In this document: piece after piece, positions 16,150 through 24,103 of the stretch
Numbering within the stretch: position 1 is the first letter of the stretch
How the letters are laid out: each line of letters begins with the position of its first letter
Source: Clostridia bacterium
Lineage (GTDB): Bacteria > Bacillota > Clostridia > Christensenellales > Borkfalkiaceae
Reading direction: 5' to 3'
Assembly: GCA_017462985.1 (NCBI GenBank)
Contig: JAFTQB010000016.1
Span: forward strand, 1-64,000
DNA length: 64,000 nt
The notes under the pieces: generated by a model
The model's input: the letters and a program-made list of their open reading frames with translations, nothing else
What the model was told of the DNA's origin: nothing
The model's database searches: none
Made by a program: the position numbers and the translations under genes

Positions 16150-16480
16150 TATTTCGTATCAGTCAACACTCTTGTGGAAAGAGTTATCCACATTGTGAAC
16201 AACTATTGTGGATAACTTATAAATATAATATTTATTCATTTAATTTTTATAAATATTCATTTTTTATAATTTTAAAAATTTTTATATTCCACAATTCCAC
16301 AATTTATTCACAATTTTATCCACCGAAAAAAGTGCTGTTATCCACCGCTTAAAAAAGCGGCGAAAGCCTTTAATAGAACGGCAAAAATAACAAAACTTCC
16401 CTCGTTTTCCACAATTCCACCGACACTACTACTAATACTACTATAAATATATTATATAAATATAATTAAGTATTGGTAGC
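16150..16480. other. oriC: Putative core oriC with DnaA boxes, AT-rich DNA and DnaA-trios
   Basis: Perfect TTATNCACA boxes lie at 16184-16192 (+), 16207-16215 (-) and 16304-16312 (+). Near-perfect boxes lie at 16194-16202 (-), 16316-16324 (+), 16338-16346 (+) and 16405-16413 (+). An extreme AT tract fills 16216-16290. After the last box come the GC-containing CCACCG (16417-16422), the triplets ACT ACT ACT AAT ACT ACT (16425-16442) and a second AT tract (16443-16470). On the complementary strand the triplets read 3'-GAT, the DnaA-trio of the Bacillus basal unwinding element. Function is inferred from this order. Confidence 0.87.
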
Positions 16481-16517
16481 CGCCCATGCTTGCAAAGCAT
16501 TGAGATTTAGAGAAAAT

Positions 16518-17012
16518 TCACTTTATTAAGATCACGTCGCTTTCGTCAACGCCTTCTTTTTTTAAGAACTTTTTCACCGTATACGCCGTGCCGCCCGTCG
16601 GTTTTTCGCAGTAGGTGAGCAAACAGTCGGCTTTTTCTACCATAAAATCGTTACGGCGATGTAAACAGCCGCGATAATAGCGTTCGGAAAGCATAAAAAC
16701 GGTATCACAGCCTTTTAAGACTTCGGCATACCGTTTTTGATCTGCGATACAATACCCTTTTTCCTGACCATAATAGGGCACGCAGCCGTATAATTTTATA
16801 GTTGGATAGATTTTTTTTAATTGGAGTATTTTTTCCGCGCAAAGAAGATCGAAGCCCTTTGCCAAACCGTTATAAAAAATATCTACGCCCGATTGGATTA
16901 GCGATTCCAGCGTTTGCTCTAATTTTTGCCCGTCGAAAAGCAAAGGCAATTCCCGATGCCCTGTGATCGCGCAAATTTTTCTTCTTTTTTTAAAAAAGCT
17001 CAGCTGAAACAT
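16518..17012 (-). CDS. SLOG-family protein (DUF1273/YpsA-like)
   Basis: The 164-residue protein begins its domain with AITGHRELP and then has FYNGLAKGFDLLCAEKIL, a pattern of YpsA/DUF1273 proteins of the SLOG (SMF/DprA/LOG) Rossmann superfamily, which bind nucleotide-derived ligands. The C-terminal half has DTVFMLSERYYRGCLHRRNDFMV and the glycine-rich TGGTAYTV. The molecular function is not established. It directly abuts ysxC (next base after its stop), so it is probably in the lon-ysxC operon. It is the first gene to the right of the putative origin. Confidence 0.75.
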   Translation of the reverse strand: MFQLSFFKKRRKICAITGHRELPLLFDGQKLEQTLESLIQSGVDIFYNGLAKGFDLLCAEKILQLKKIYPTIKLYGCVPYYGQEKGYCIADQKRYAEVLKGCDTVFMLSERYYRGCLHRRNDFMVEKADCLLTYCEKPTGGTAYTVKKFLKKEGVDESDVILIK

Positions 17013-17651
17013 TTATTCTTCTTCCGTTTCTTCCTCGATCTCGTCGTCGCTTTCGTAATAAAGCGCAATCACTTCGGAAATTTTCTTTAAAACGTCCTCT
17101 TTTCCGTAGCCCGTTTCCGCGCTTGTGGCAAGCAGGTTATTTTCGCCAAGATATAAATCGGCGGCAATCGCTTTTCTGTGTTCTTTGAGTTTCATTTTCG
17201 AAAGCTTGTCCGCTTTTGTCAAAACGACGGTGAAGGGCAAAATATGATAATGCAAATATTCCATCATCTGCACGTCGTCCGCCGTGGGATCGTGGCGGCT
17301 GTCTGCGAGCATAAAGATATGCGTGATATGCTCTTTGTCTTGAAAAAACGCGTCCAGCATTTGCGCCCATTTTGCTTTTTCCGCTTTCGATACCTGCGCA
17401 AATCCGTATCCGGGAAGATCGGCTAAGATAAATTCACCGAAATCAAAATAATTGACAAGCCGCGTTCTTCCGGGCGCGCTACTTGTTTTCGCAAGTTTTT
17501 TTCTGCCCGCCAACATATTGATAAAAGAGCTTTTTCCCACGTTCGATTTTCCGCAAACGGCAATCATTGGTTTGGTTGGCTTTAAAAACTGTTCTTTCCT
17601 TGCCGCCGAGGTGATAAAGGTGGCTGTTTTGATAACGATAGGCGTGTTCAT
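17013..17651 (-). CDS. ysxC: Ribosome-assembly GTPase YsxC/EngB
   Basis: YsxC (EngB/YihA) is an essential GTPase needed for 50S subunit assembly. The 212-residue protein has G1 GKSNVGKSS (about 34-42), the G2 threonines in PGRTRLVNYF, G3 DLPGYGFA (about 78-85), G4 TKAD (about 147-150) and an SAETG G5 region. The C-terminus has a short acidic extension. It lies 21 bp downstream of lon, the same order as lonA-ysxC in Bacillus. Confidence 0.95.
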   Translation of the reverse strand: MNTPIVIKTATFITSAARKEQFLKPTKPMIAVCGKSNVGKSSFINMLAGRKKLAKTSSAPGRTRLVNYFDFGEFILADLPGYGFAQVSKAEKAKWAQMLDAFFQDKEHITHIFMLADSRHDPTADDVQMMEYLHYHILPFTVVLTKADKLSKMKLKEHRKAIAADLYLGENNLLATSAETGYGKEDVLKKISEVIALYYESDDEIEEETEEE

Positions 17652-17672
17652 CTCTACCCTGCCCCCTTCTTT

Positions 17673-19991
17673 TTAAGAAATCACCGCAACGGAAAACACT
17701 TCGTCTACGTTTTCCACGGGAATAAATTTCAGCGTTTTCGCAATATTTTCAGGAATCTCTTTAATATCCCGAATATTGGCTTTCGGAATCAAGATCGTGC
17801 GAATTCCTACGCGCGCCGCCGCCAGCGCTTTTTCCTTTAAACCGCCGATGGGAAGCACTTTACCGCGCAAGGTGATCTCGCCCGTCATCGCTACGTCCGC
17901 GCGCACCTTTTTCCCTGTGAATACGGAAAGAATCGCCGTCGCCATCGTAATGCCGGCGCTCGGCCCGTCTTTTGGAGTTGCCCCCTCGGGAATATGGATA
18001 TGAATATCGCTTTCTTCCAAACTCTTTTGTTCGATGCCGTATTCTTGCGCTTTCGAACGGATATAAGTGATCGCCGCCAGCGCCGATTCTTTCATCACGT
18101 CGCCCAATTTACCCGTCAATTTAATTTCGCCCTTGCCGTGCAAACGCGTCGCTTCGATCGTCAGCGTCGTGCCGCCGTAAGCCGTCCATGCAAGCCCCGT
18201 TACAGCGCCTACTTCGTTTTCTTTACGGTTTTCTTCGTCGGTGTATCTCGGCGCGCCCAACAGCTCGACCGCCTTTTCTTTAGTAACCGTTACTTTCCGC
18301 ATTTTCGGATGATCGGCGTATTTCACGGCGATCTTTCTGCAAACGGTACCCACGGTGCGTTCCAGCGTTCTTACGCCCGCTTCCAAGGTGTATCCGTCTA
18401 CGATCGTTTGTAAGCCCTCGTTTGTAAATTCCACGAGCTTTTCGCTGACGCCGTTTGCCTTTAATTGCTTGGGAACGAGATACCGTTTTGCAATTTCGAT
18501 TTTTTCCTGCATCGTATAGCCCGAAAGACGAATGACTTCCATTCTGTCAAGAAGGGGCGAGGGAATGGTATCCAAAGAATTTGCCGTTGCGATAAACAGC
18601 ACCTTGCTCAAATCGTACGGAACTTCCAAGTACCGATCGCGGAACGTGGAATTTTGTTCGGGATCAAGCACTTCCAAAAGTGCGGAAGCGGGATCGCCGC
18701 GCATATCCGAAGAAAGCTTGTCTATTTCGTCCAAAAGGAATACGGGATTGATCGCGCCCGCGTTTTTCATCGCGTACAAAATACGCCCGGGCATCGCCCC
18801 GATATAAGTTTTTCTGTGTCCGCGAATTTCCGCTTCGTCCTTCACGCCGCCGAGGCTCATTCTTACGAACTTACGCCCGAGCGCCCGCGCCACCGATTGC
18901 GCGATACTCGTTTTGCCCACGCCGGGCGGTCCTACGAGGCATAAAATGGGCGCTTTCATGCTCCCCGTCAGTTTTAATACCGCGAGGTATTCGATGATCC
19001 GCTCTTTGATTTTTTCCAGCCCGTAATGGTCGTCGTTCAAAACCTCCACGCATTTTGCAAGCGTTTCGGTATCCGTCGTTTTTTCCGTCCAAGGAAGCTC
19101 CAACACTTGATCGAGATACCCTGAAATCACAGTGTATTCGGGCGAAGAGGACTGCATTCTGCTCATTCTTTCCACTTCTTTCAAGCACTTTTCTTCCACG
19201 TCTTTGGGGAGCTTTTTCGCTAATATTTTTTCGCGGTAGGCGTCCTCTTCCTTTCCGTTATCGCCAAGTTCCTCGTGGATGGCTTTCAACTGTTCGCGAA
19301 GGAAATAGTCCTTTTGCGATTTATCGATATTTTGGCGCACGGAAACGGCGATCTTTTTTTCGATCTTTGCAATTTCCAGCTCGTCGTTCAAGCATTTTTC
19401 CAAAAGGCGCAAACGCTTGATCACGTCTGTTTCTTCTAAAATTTCTTGCTTCACTTCAATACGTACGCGCATTGCCGAGATTACCACGTTGATAAATTCG
19501 TCCGCATTCTCGCAAATTTCCGCGCGGGAAAGCGTTTCCTTGGCGATTTTCCCGTCGGTGGAAAACACCTCTTTCATCAACGCCCGCGCCGTGCGAATAT
19601 ACGCTTCCGTCAAAGTATATTCCCCTTCGATCGGCAAAATTTCCGATACGCTTGCCGAAAAATAATTTTTCTCTTCCGTCACCGATAAAATTTCGGCGCG
19701 ATAGATGCCCTCCACGCTGATTCGAAGCGTGCCGCCGGGCAATCTCGTCATTTGCCGAATACGGCAAACGGAACCTACGGAAAAAAGATCTTCCGCGGTA
19801 ACGCTGTCCTTTTTAGGATCCTTTTGCGAACATACGAACAACAGCTTTTCCATGCGCTCGGAAGCCTTTTCAATGGCTTTCAAAGTGATATCTCTGCCCA
19901 CCTCGAAAGTCGTCGAAGTATTCGGAAAAGCCACCTTGCCGCGCAGTGGCACAAGGGGGAGCAAATTCGTTCTTTTGTTTTGTGTCGTCAT
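17673..19991 (-). CDS. lon: ATP-dependent protease Lon
   Basis: Lon is a cytosolic AAA+ serine protease. The 772-residue sequence shows the LAN substrate domain (about 8-200, starting LPLVPLRGKVAFPNT), a coiled-coil region, Walker A GPPGVGKTS, Walker B VFLLDEIDKL and the proteolytic domain with PKDGPSAGIT (catalytic serine) and GGLKEKALAA (catalytic lysine). The ATG at 19991 is preferred to 20003 because GGAAG lies 6 bases before it. It leads the lon-ysxC-SLOG operon and follows a terminator. Confidence 0.96.
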   Translation of the reverse strand: MTTQNKRTNLLPLVPLRGKVAFPNTSTTFEVGRDITLKAIEKASERMEKLLFVCSQKDPKKDSVTAEDLFSVGSVCRIRQMTRLPGGTLRISVEGIYRAEILSVTEEKNYFSASVSEILPIEGEYTLTEAYIRTARALMKEVFSTDGKIAKETLSRAEICENADEFINVVISAMRVRIEVKQEILEETDVIKRLRLLEKCLNDELEIAKIEKKIAVSVRQNIDKSQKDYFLREQLKAIHEELGDNGKEEDAYREKILAKKLPKDVEEKCLKEVERMSRMQSSSPEYTVISGYLDQVLELPWTEKTTDTETLAKCVEVLNDDHYGLEKIKERIIEYLAVLKLTGSMKAPILCLVGPPGVGKTSIAQSVARALGRKFVRMSLGGVKDEAEIRGHRKTYIGAMPGRILYAMKNAGAINPVFLLDEIDKLSSDMRGDPASALLEVLDPEQNSTFRDRYLEVPYDLSKVLFIATANSLDTIPSPLLDRMEVIRLSGYTMQEKIEIAKRYLVPKQLKANGVSEKLVEFTNEGLQTIVDGYTLEAGVRTLERTVGTVCRKIAVKYADHPKMRKVTVTKEKAVELLGAPRYTDEENRKENEVGAVTGLAWTAYGGTTLTIEATRLHGKGEIKLTGKLGDVMKESALAAITYIRSKAQEYGIEQKSLEESDIHIHIPEGATPKDGPSAGITMATAILSVFTGKKVRADVAMTGEITLRGKVLPIGGLKEKALAAARVGIRTILIPKANIRDIKEIPENIAKTLKFIPVENVDEVFSVAVIS

Positions 19992-20043
19992 AATTTCTTC
20001 CATAATAAATTATTATTAACCGAAAAACGGCGTTTCTAAACGG

Positions 20044-20072
20044 AAAACGCCCCGAAAAGCCGAGGCGTTTGT
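20044..20072 (-). terminator. Terminator after cpsD-like gene
   Basis: AACGCC, a mismatch, CG, a loop of six, CG and GGCGTT, followed by TTCC on the minus strand. It separates the kinase gene from lon. The U tract is weak. Confidence 0.6.
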
Positions 20073-20108
20073 TTTACAGTCAAAAAAATTGTGCCGTCGC
20101 CAAGAGTT

Positions 20109-20942
20109 TTATTCGCTTGCTTCTCTCTCTTGCGCGTTTTCTCCGCCGTTTTCCTCCCCGTCGGGTTCATCGTCGCCGTAGCCGTAAGCATACTGCGAAT
20201 AGCGGTAATAACTACTGTAACCGCCGTATTTTTTGCCGCTTTGTTCGTGATAATCGTTTACGACCAAGCCCAAAACGTTCGCCTTGGCAAATTGAAGGGT
20301 ATCCACCGATTTTTGAATATCCGATACGTAGGAAAGCAAATGTCTGCAAACAAGCACCGTTCCGTCCGTTTTGGGAGCGACGGCAAGCGCGTCGGATACG
20401 AGCAAGATGGGCGGCGTATCCAGCACCACGTAATCGAATTTTTGTTTGAGCGTTTCAATCAATTTTGTCATTTCCTCGCTTTCCAAAAGCTCGTAAGGCT
20501 TAGGCGAGCGGGTACCGCAGGTGATAAAGGATAAATTTTCGTCGTTTTTGGCGGTGTGCAAAATTTCTTCCAAGCTCGCGTGTCCCGAAAGATAATCGCT
20601 AAGCCCCGGCGAAGATTTTTTCTTAAAAAATTTCGCTACGCGTCCTTTTCGAATATCCGCGTCCACCAAAACCACTTTCGCATTCGACATTGCGAACATC
20701 AAAGCGAGGTTTGCCGTAACCGTCGTTTTTCCGTCTTCGGGATAAGAAGAGGTTACCGTTACCGCCACGCCGCCTTCCCGCGTTTTGGGAACGGAAACGG
20801 AAAGGGAAGCCTTTAATTTTCTGAACGCTTCCGTGATATTAAAGGGGGTTTTCTCGTTGAGAAGATAATCTTTTCTTTGGCTTTTTTTGTTTTGTTTATC
20901 TCTGCGTCTTTGGCGCAACTTTTCAAACAAACTCAATTTCAT
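20109..20942 (-). CDS. CpsD/CapB-type bacterial tyrosine kinase
   Basis: BY-kinases of this type autophosphorylate on C-terminal tyrosines and regulate polysaccharide polymerisation and export with a CpsC-type membrane activator. The 277-residue sequence has Walker A SSYPEDGKTT (about 65-74), Walker A' VVLVDADIRKG (90-100) and Walker B YVVLDTPP. Near the C-terminus (about 239-255) eight tyrosines fall within 17 residues. The ATG overlaps the cpsC-like stop by 4 bp (ATGA). No glycosyltransferase, flippase or CpsB phosphatase gene is nearby, so the target pathway is unclear. Confidence 0.92.
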   Translation of the reverse strand: MKLSLFEKLRQRRRDKQNKKSQRKDYLLNEKTPFNITEAFRKLKASLSVSVPKTREGGVAVTVTSSYPEDGKTTVTANLALMFAMSNAKVVLVDADIRKGRVAKFFKKKSSPGLSDYLSGHASLEEILHTAKNDENLSFITCGTRSPKPYELLESEEMTKLIETLKQKFDYVVLDTPPILLVSDALAVAPKTDGTVLVCRHLLSYVSDIQKSVDTLQFAKANVLGLVVNDYHEQSGKKYGGYSSYYRYSQYAYGYGDDEPDGEENGGENAQEREASE

Positions 20943-21805
20943 TGTTCATTCCCCCCTTGCTGTTCTTCGCCGATCTTGATCGTGCCTTCTTCAATCGTAG
21001 GCACGACGCCGAGCACGGGGATATCCAGTTGCTTCGCTACCGCTTCGTAATCTCTCAATCTCTTATCCGATCTGTCTACGATGATCACGACGATGCAAGT
21101 TACGATCAATGCGACCGCCGCCAAAACAATTCCGTATTTGATCGCCGTTTCTTCCGTATAACCGGGATTGGTGTGCGTGATTTCGCTCACGGTGGTGATC
21201 TCGTTGCAATCCGTACCCTCGTAACCCGTGGGCACGATCATTTTTTCTTCCACGTAATCGGGAACTTTCGTTCTCACCTGCGTTAAAAGATCTTCCGCAA
21301 AATCCACATATTCGTTTCCGAGCACGGAAATTTTTACGTAGATAAAACTTCTTGCAAGATTTGCCGCGTCGTCCGTATCGTCGTCTTCTTCAATGTAGGA
21401 AAAGCTTACCGAATTTTTTACCAAATAAAGAAAATTTTTATAATCTTCATTGATCTTGCCCGAGGTATTCGTCTTTTCGCTTGGCGCGTTTTCCATTCCT
21501 ACCATCAATTCTTCCGCAAAGCTTTCCGAATTGAGCAATTTCACCATATTGTCCATTACGTTGCGCCCGTATGCGCCGTAAACGCCGTAAGTACTGCTCG
21601 AATCGGACGAAATGCTCTCTTTTGGGTTTACGTAAAATTCAAGGTTCGTGCCGTAATATTTTACGTTCACCGAAGTAAATACGCCGATTACGCCGCCCAA
21701 GATCCCGCCGATCAAAAAGACGAGGATCAAGAGCTTGATTTTCGAAAGCAACGCCTTTAAAAGGTCGAGCAAACTAAATTCTTCCGTTTGCACCTGTTCT
21801 TTCAT
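20939..21805 (-). CDS. CpsC/CapA-type Wzz-domain membrane activator
   Basis: The 288-residue protein has an N-terminal TM helix (about 20-42), a long extracytoplasmic Wzz region with GTNLEFYVNPKE, a second TM helix (about 223-247) and a cytoplasmic tail ending VAKQLDIPVLGVVPTIEE. This is the classic chain-length-determinant/kinase-activator layout. The ATG at 21805 follows AGGAG; upstream codons in the same frame are rejected because they overlap the divergent holB promoter. It is co-transcribed with the kinase gene. Confidence 0.9.
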   Translation of the reverse strand: MKEQVQTEEFSLLDLLKALLSKIKLLILVFLIGGILGGVIGVFTSVNVKYYGTNLEFYVNPKESISSDSSSTYGVYGAYGRNVMDNMVKLLNSESFAEELMVGMENAPSEKTNTSGKINEDYKNFLYLVKNSVSFSYIEEDDDTDDAANLARSFIYVKISVLGNEYVDFAEDLLTQVRTKVPDYVEEKMIVPTGYEGTDCNEITTVSEITHTNPGYTEETAIKYGIVLAAVALIVTCIVVIIVDRSDKRLRDYEAVAKQLDIPVLGVVPTIEEGTIKIGEEQQGGNEQ

Positions 21806-21958
21806 GGTTTTCTCCTTATCCCTTTTGTATATAAATATTATAACACCTTTCCTTTGGAAAGGCAAGTGTTTTTCCAAAAAAAAAGCGCGTATACCCGTTT
21901 TGGTAAAAATAAGCAAATTTGTACAATTAAAAATACGGCGAAATATTTCGTCAATCAC

Positions 21959-21987
21959 TTGAAAAAGCTGAAAGTTTATGCTATAAT
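21959..21987 (+). promoter_or_regulatory. holB-ricT promoter
   Basis: TTGAAA (21959-21964), 17 bp, TATAAT (21982-21987). The start codon of holB lies 42 bp downstream. Confidence 0.75.
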
Positions 21988-22028
21988 GATTACCGTAGCC
22001 GAAACTTTTTTCAAAAAGGGATATTTTT

Positions 22029-23045
22029 ATGCAAACGCTGATCAAAAACACAAACGCTTATCGCTTGCTGAAAACCGAGATCTTAAAAGACGGGCATTCG
22101 CACGCGTATTTAGTGGTGTTCGACGATCCCAAGCATTTAAAAACGGCGCTTCGTTCGTTTGCCAAGCTCCTCTTTTATGCCGAGGAAAACGATTACGGCG
22201 AATACGACGATCCTGCGCTCAAGCGCGTTGCCGATCTTATCGAGGGGGATAAATATCCCGATTGCCTCGTTTATCCTAGAAACGAAAAACGTTTGACGGC
22301 GGAAGAAGCGGAAGAGATCGTCGAGGAGTGCGCCGTTCGTCCCGTTGAGGGAGAGAGAAAGGTGTTTTTGATCGATAAGTTCGACGAAGCCCTGCCCGCC
22401 GCGCAAAATAAACTTTTGAAAGTGCTGGAAGAGCCGCCCCAAGGCGTAGTGTTTTTGCTCGGAGCAAGAACGGTCTATCCCGTTTTAACGACGGTTCGAT
22501 CCCGTACGCAAAAGTTGGAAATTTTGCCTTTTTCTTTGGAAGAAGTGGGGGCATGTATGCGACGAAATTATTCCGAAACATACTCCGAACAACAAATATC
22601 TCTCGTTTCCGCGCTCTCTTGCGGAAGCGTAGGCTCGGCGGAAAACTTTTTATTGCAAGGATATTATCAATCGGTCGTCGAGGACGCGTTCGCCCTTTGT
22701 TTATCCGATCCGTTCAATCTTCCCGCGGTCGTCAAAAAAGTGAGCGACAAGCATAAAAAAGAGCTGTTGACGCTAATACGGCTGATTTTTCGCGACGCGC
22801 TGTTTTTAAAAACCGCTCTTCGCGGCGGAGCAGATAAGTCCACACTCCTTCGCCGTGCGGAAAAGCATTTGTTTTTGCGCCCCGAAAAAAAGCGGATCGA
22901 AAGCGTTAGCGAAAAATATACGCTCAGAAGCTTGATTTTCGCGCAGGACAAGCTCACCGAAGCGGAAAAACAGTTAAAATTCAACGCCAATTTCACGCAA
23001 TGTATCGAAATTTGTATTGCGAGCATTTTAGAAGAAAACAAATAA
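22029..23045 (+). CDS. holB: DNA polymerase III delta-prime subunit
   Basis: The 338-residue protein has the clamp-loader pattern SHAYLVVFDDPKH (about 24-36), the sensor-like region RKVFLIDKFDEALPAAQNKLLKVLEEPP (split as KVFLIDKFDEA and LLKVLEEPP) and SRTQKLEI in place of the usual SRCQ. The Walker A lysine and Cys4 zinc module are not obvious, which is normal for delta-prime ATPase loss but leaves the zinc site in doubt. It is followed after 11 bp by ricT, as in Bacillus holB-yaaT. Confidence 0.88.
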   Translation: MQTLIKNTNAYRLLKTEILKDGHSHAYLVVFDDPKHLKTALRSFAKLLFYAEENDYGEYDDPALKRVADLIEGDKYPDCLVYPRNEKRLTAEEAEEIVEECAVRPVEGERKVFLIDKFDEALPAAQNKLLKVLEEPPQGVVFLLGARTVYPVLTTVRSRTQKLEILPFSLEEVGACMRRNYSETYSEQQISLVSALSCGSVGSAENFLLQGYYQSVVEDAFALCLSDPFNLPAVVKKVSDKHKKELLTLIRLIFRDALFLKTALRGGADKSTLLRRAEKHLFLRPEKKRIESVSEKYTLRSLIFAQDKLTEAEKQLKFNANFTQCIEICIASILEENK

Positions 23046-23056
23046 GGAAAAAATAT

Positions 23057-23902
23057 ATGGTAAAAGTAGTAGTCATCAAATTTAAAAACGGCGGTAAGCT
23101 GTATTATTTCGCGCCCAAGGAAGGGGAGATTTACGAGCGGAATATGCCCGTCGTCGTAGAAACTTCCAAGGGGTTGGAATACGCATGGGTCGCCTATCCC
23201 ACCCGCGAAGTGAAAGAGGAAGAAGTGGTACAGCCCTTAAAGCCGATCGTTCGTATCGCCACGCAAAGGGATCGGGAGGTTTATGCGCAAGCGGAAGCGA
23301 AAAAGCCGCAAGCAATGCAGACCTGCCGCGAAAAGATCGTTCAGCACGGCTTGGAAATGAAGCTCGTCGATTGCGAATTTGCCTTTGACGGCAGCAAGAT
23401 CGTGTTCTATTTCACCTCGGCGGGAAGAGTGGATTTCCGCGACCTCGTAAAAGACCTCGCTTCCACCTTCCACAACCGTATCGAGCTTCGCCAAGTAGGT
23501 ACGCGCGACGAAACGAAATATCTGGGCGGGATCGCCCCTTGCGGAAGAATTTGCTGTTGCGCGGGGAATATGCCCGAATTTAAAAAGGTGAGCATCAAAA
23601 TGGCGAAAACGCAGGGCTTGGCGCTCAATCCCGCGAAGATCAGCGGGCTTTGCGGCAGACTGATGTGCTGTTTGAGCTACGAAAGCGAATATTACGCGGA
23701 CGCGTACAAAAAGATGCCGAAGGTAGGTTCGGAAGTGGGCACGCCCGATGGCAAGGGGATCGTCGCTTCGGTGAACATGTTAAAAATGACGGTCAAGGTG
23801 AAAATCGACGATCAAAACGGCGGCTTGATCTATAAAGATTTCGATTTGGCGGAAGTGCGTTTCAAAAAGGGCAATCAACCGCAGGAAAAGGACGACGAAT
23901 AA
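23057..23902 (+). CDS. ricT: RicT/YaaT PSP1-domain protein
   Basis: The 281-residue protein has the PSP1 C-terminal domain with cysteine clusters C162, C166-168 (GGIAPCGRICCCAG) and C199, C204, C205 (GLCGRLMCCLSYE). In Bacillus these help form Fe-S sites of the RicAFT (YlbF-YmcA-YaaT) complex that stimulates RNase Y maturation of mRNAs and affects sporulation and biofilm entry. The ATG at 23057 follows AAGGA. The C-terminal third has a KOW-like segment ending in charged residues. It is the second gene of the holB operon. Confidence 0.93.
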   Translation: MVKVVVIKFKNGGKLYYFAPKEGEIYERNMPVVVETSKGLEYAWVAYPTREVKEEEVVQPLKPIVRIATQRDREVYAQAEAKKPQAMQTCREKIVQHGLEMKLVDCEFAFDGSKIVFYFTSAGRVDFRDLVKDLASTFHNRIELRQVGTRDETKYLGGIAPCGRICCCAGNMPEFKKVSIKMAKTQGLALNPAKISGLCGRLMCCLSYESEYYADAYKKMPKVGSEVGTPDGKGIVASVNMLKMTVKVKIDDQNGGLIYKDFDLAEVRFKKGNQPQEKDDE

Positions 23903-23910
23903 GCAAATAA

Positions 23911-23948
23911 ACGGGGCAGGTACGCGTTCAACGCATACCTGCCCCGTC
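23911..23948 (+). terminator. Hairpin after ricT
   Basis: ACGGGGCAGGTA and TACCTGCCCCGT form a long stem. No U tract follows, so termination may be weak. Beyond it, 23990-24070 holds a degenerate half of the palindromic repeat (V4-like) and one AATTCAC hairpin. Confidence 0.6.
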
Positions 23949-24073
23949 GATTAAGTAATAGGTAATAAGTAACAGTGAATAGGTGAGGAAGGATTTGAAA
24001 CGGTTGTTGCGAAGGAGGGATAGCGGTTGCGGCAATCGCGTATGAATTACAGCCGCAACGCAAGCAATTCACG

Positions 24074-24103
24074 AAAAAAGGTATCCAATCAGGATACCTT
24101 TTT
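24074..24103 (-). terminator. clpX terminator overlapping its stop codon
   Basis: On the minus strand AAAAAGGTATCC, loop, GGATACCTTTTTT. The clpX TGA stop lies in the loop. Confidence 0.85.

Noticed and set aside
24003..24046. A fifth full palindromic repeat
   Set aside because: Only one degenerate arm resembling V4 is present; the second half and central spacer are missing.
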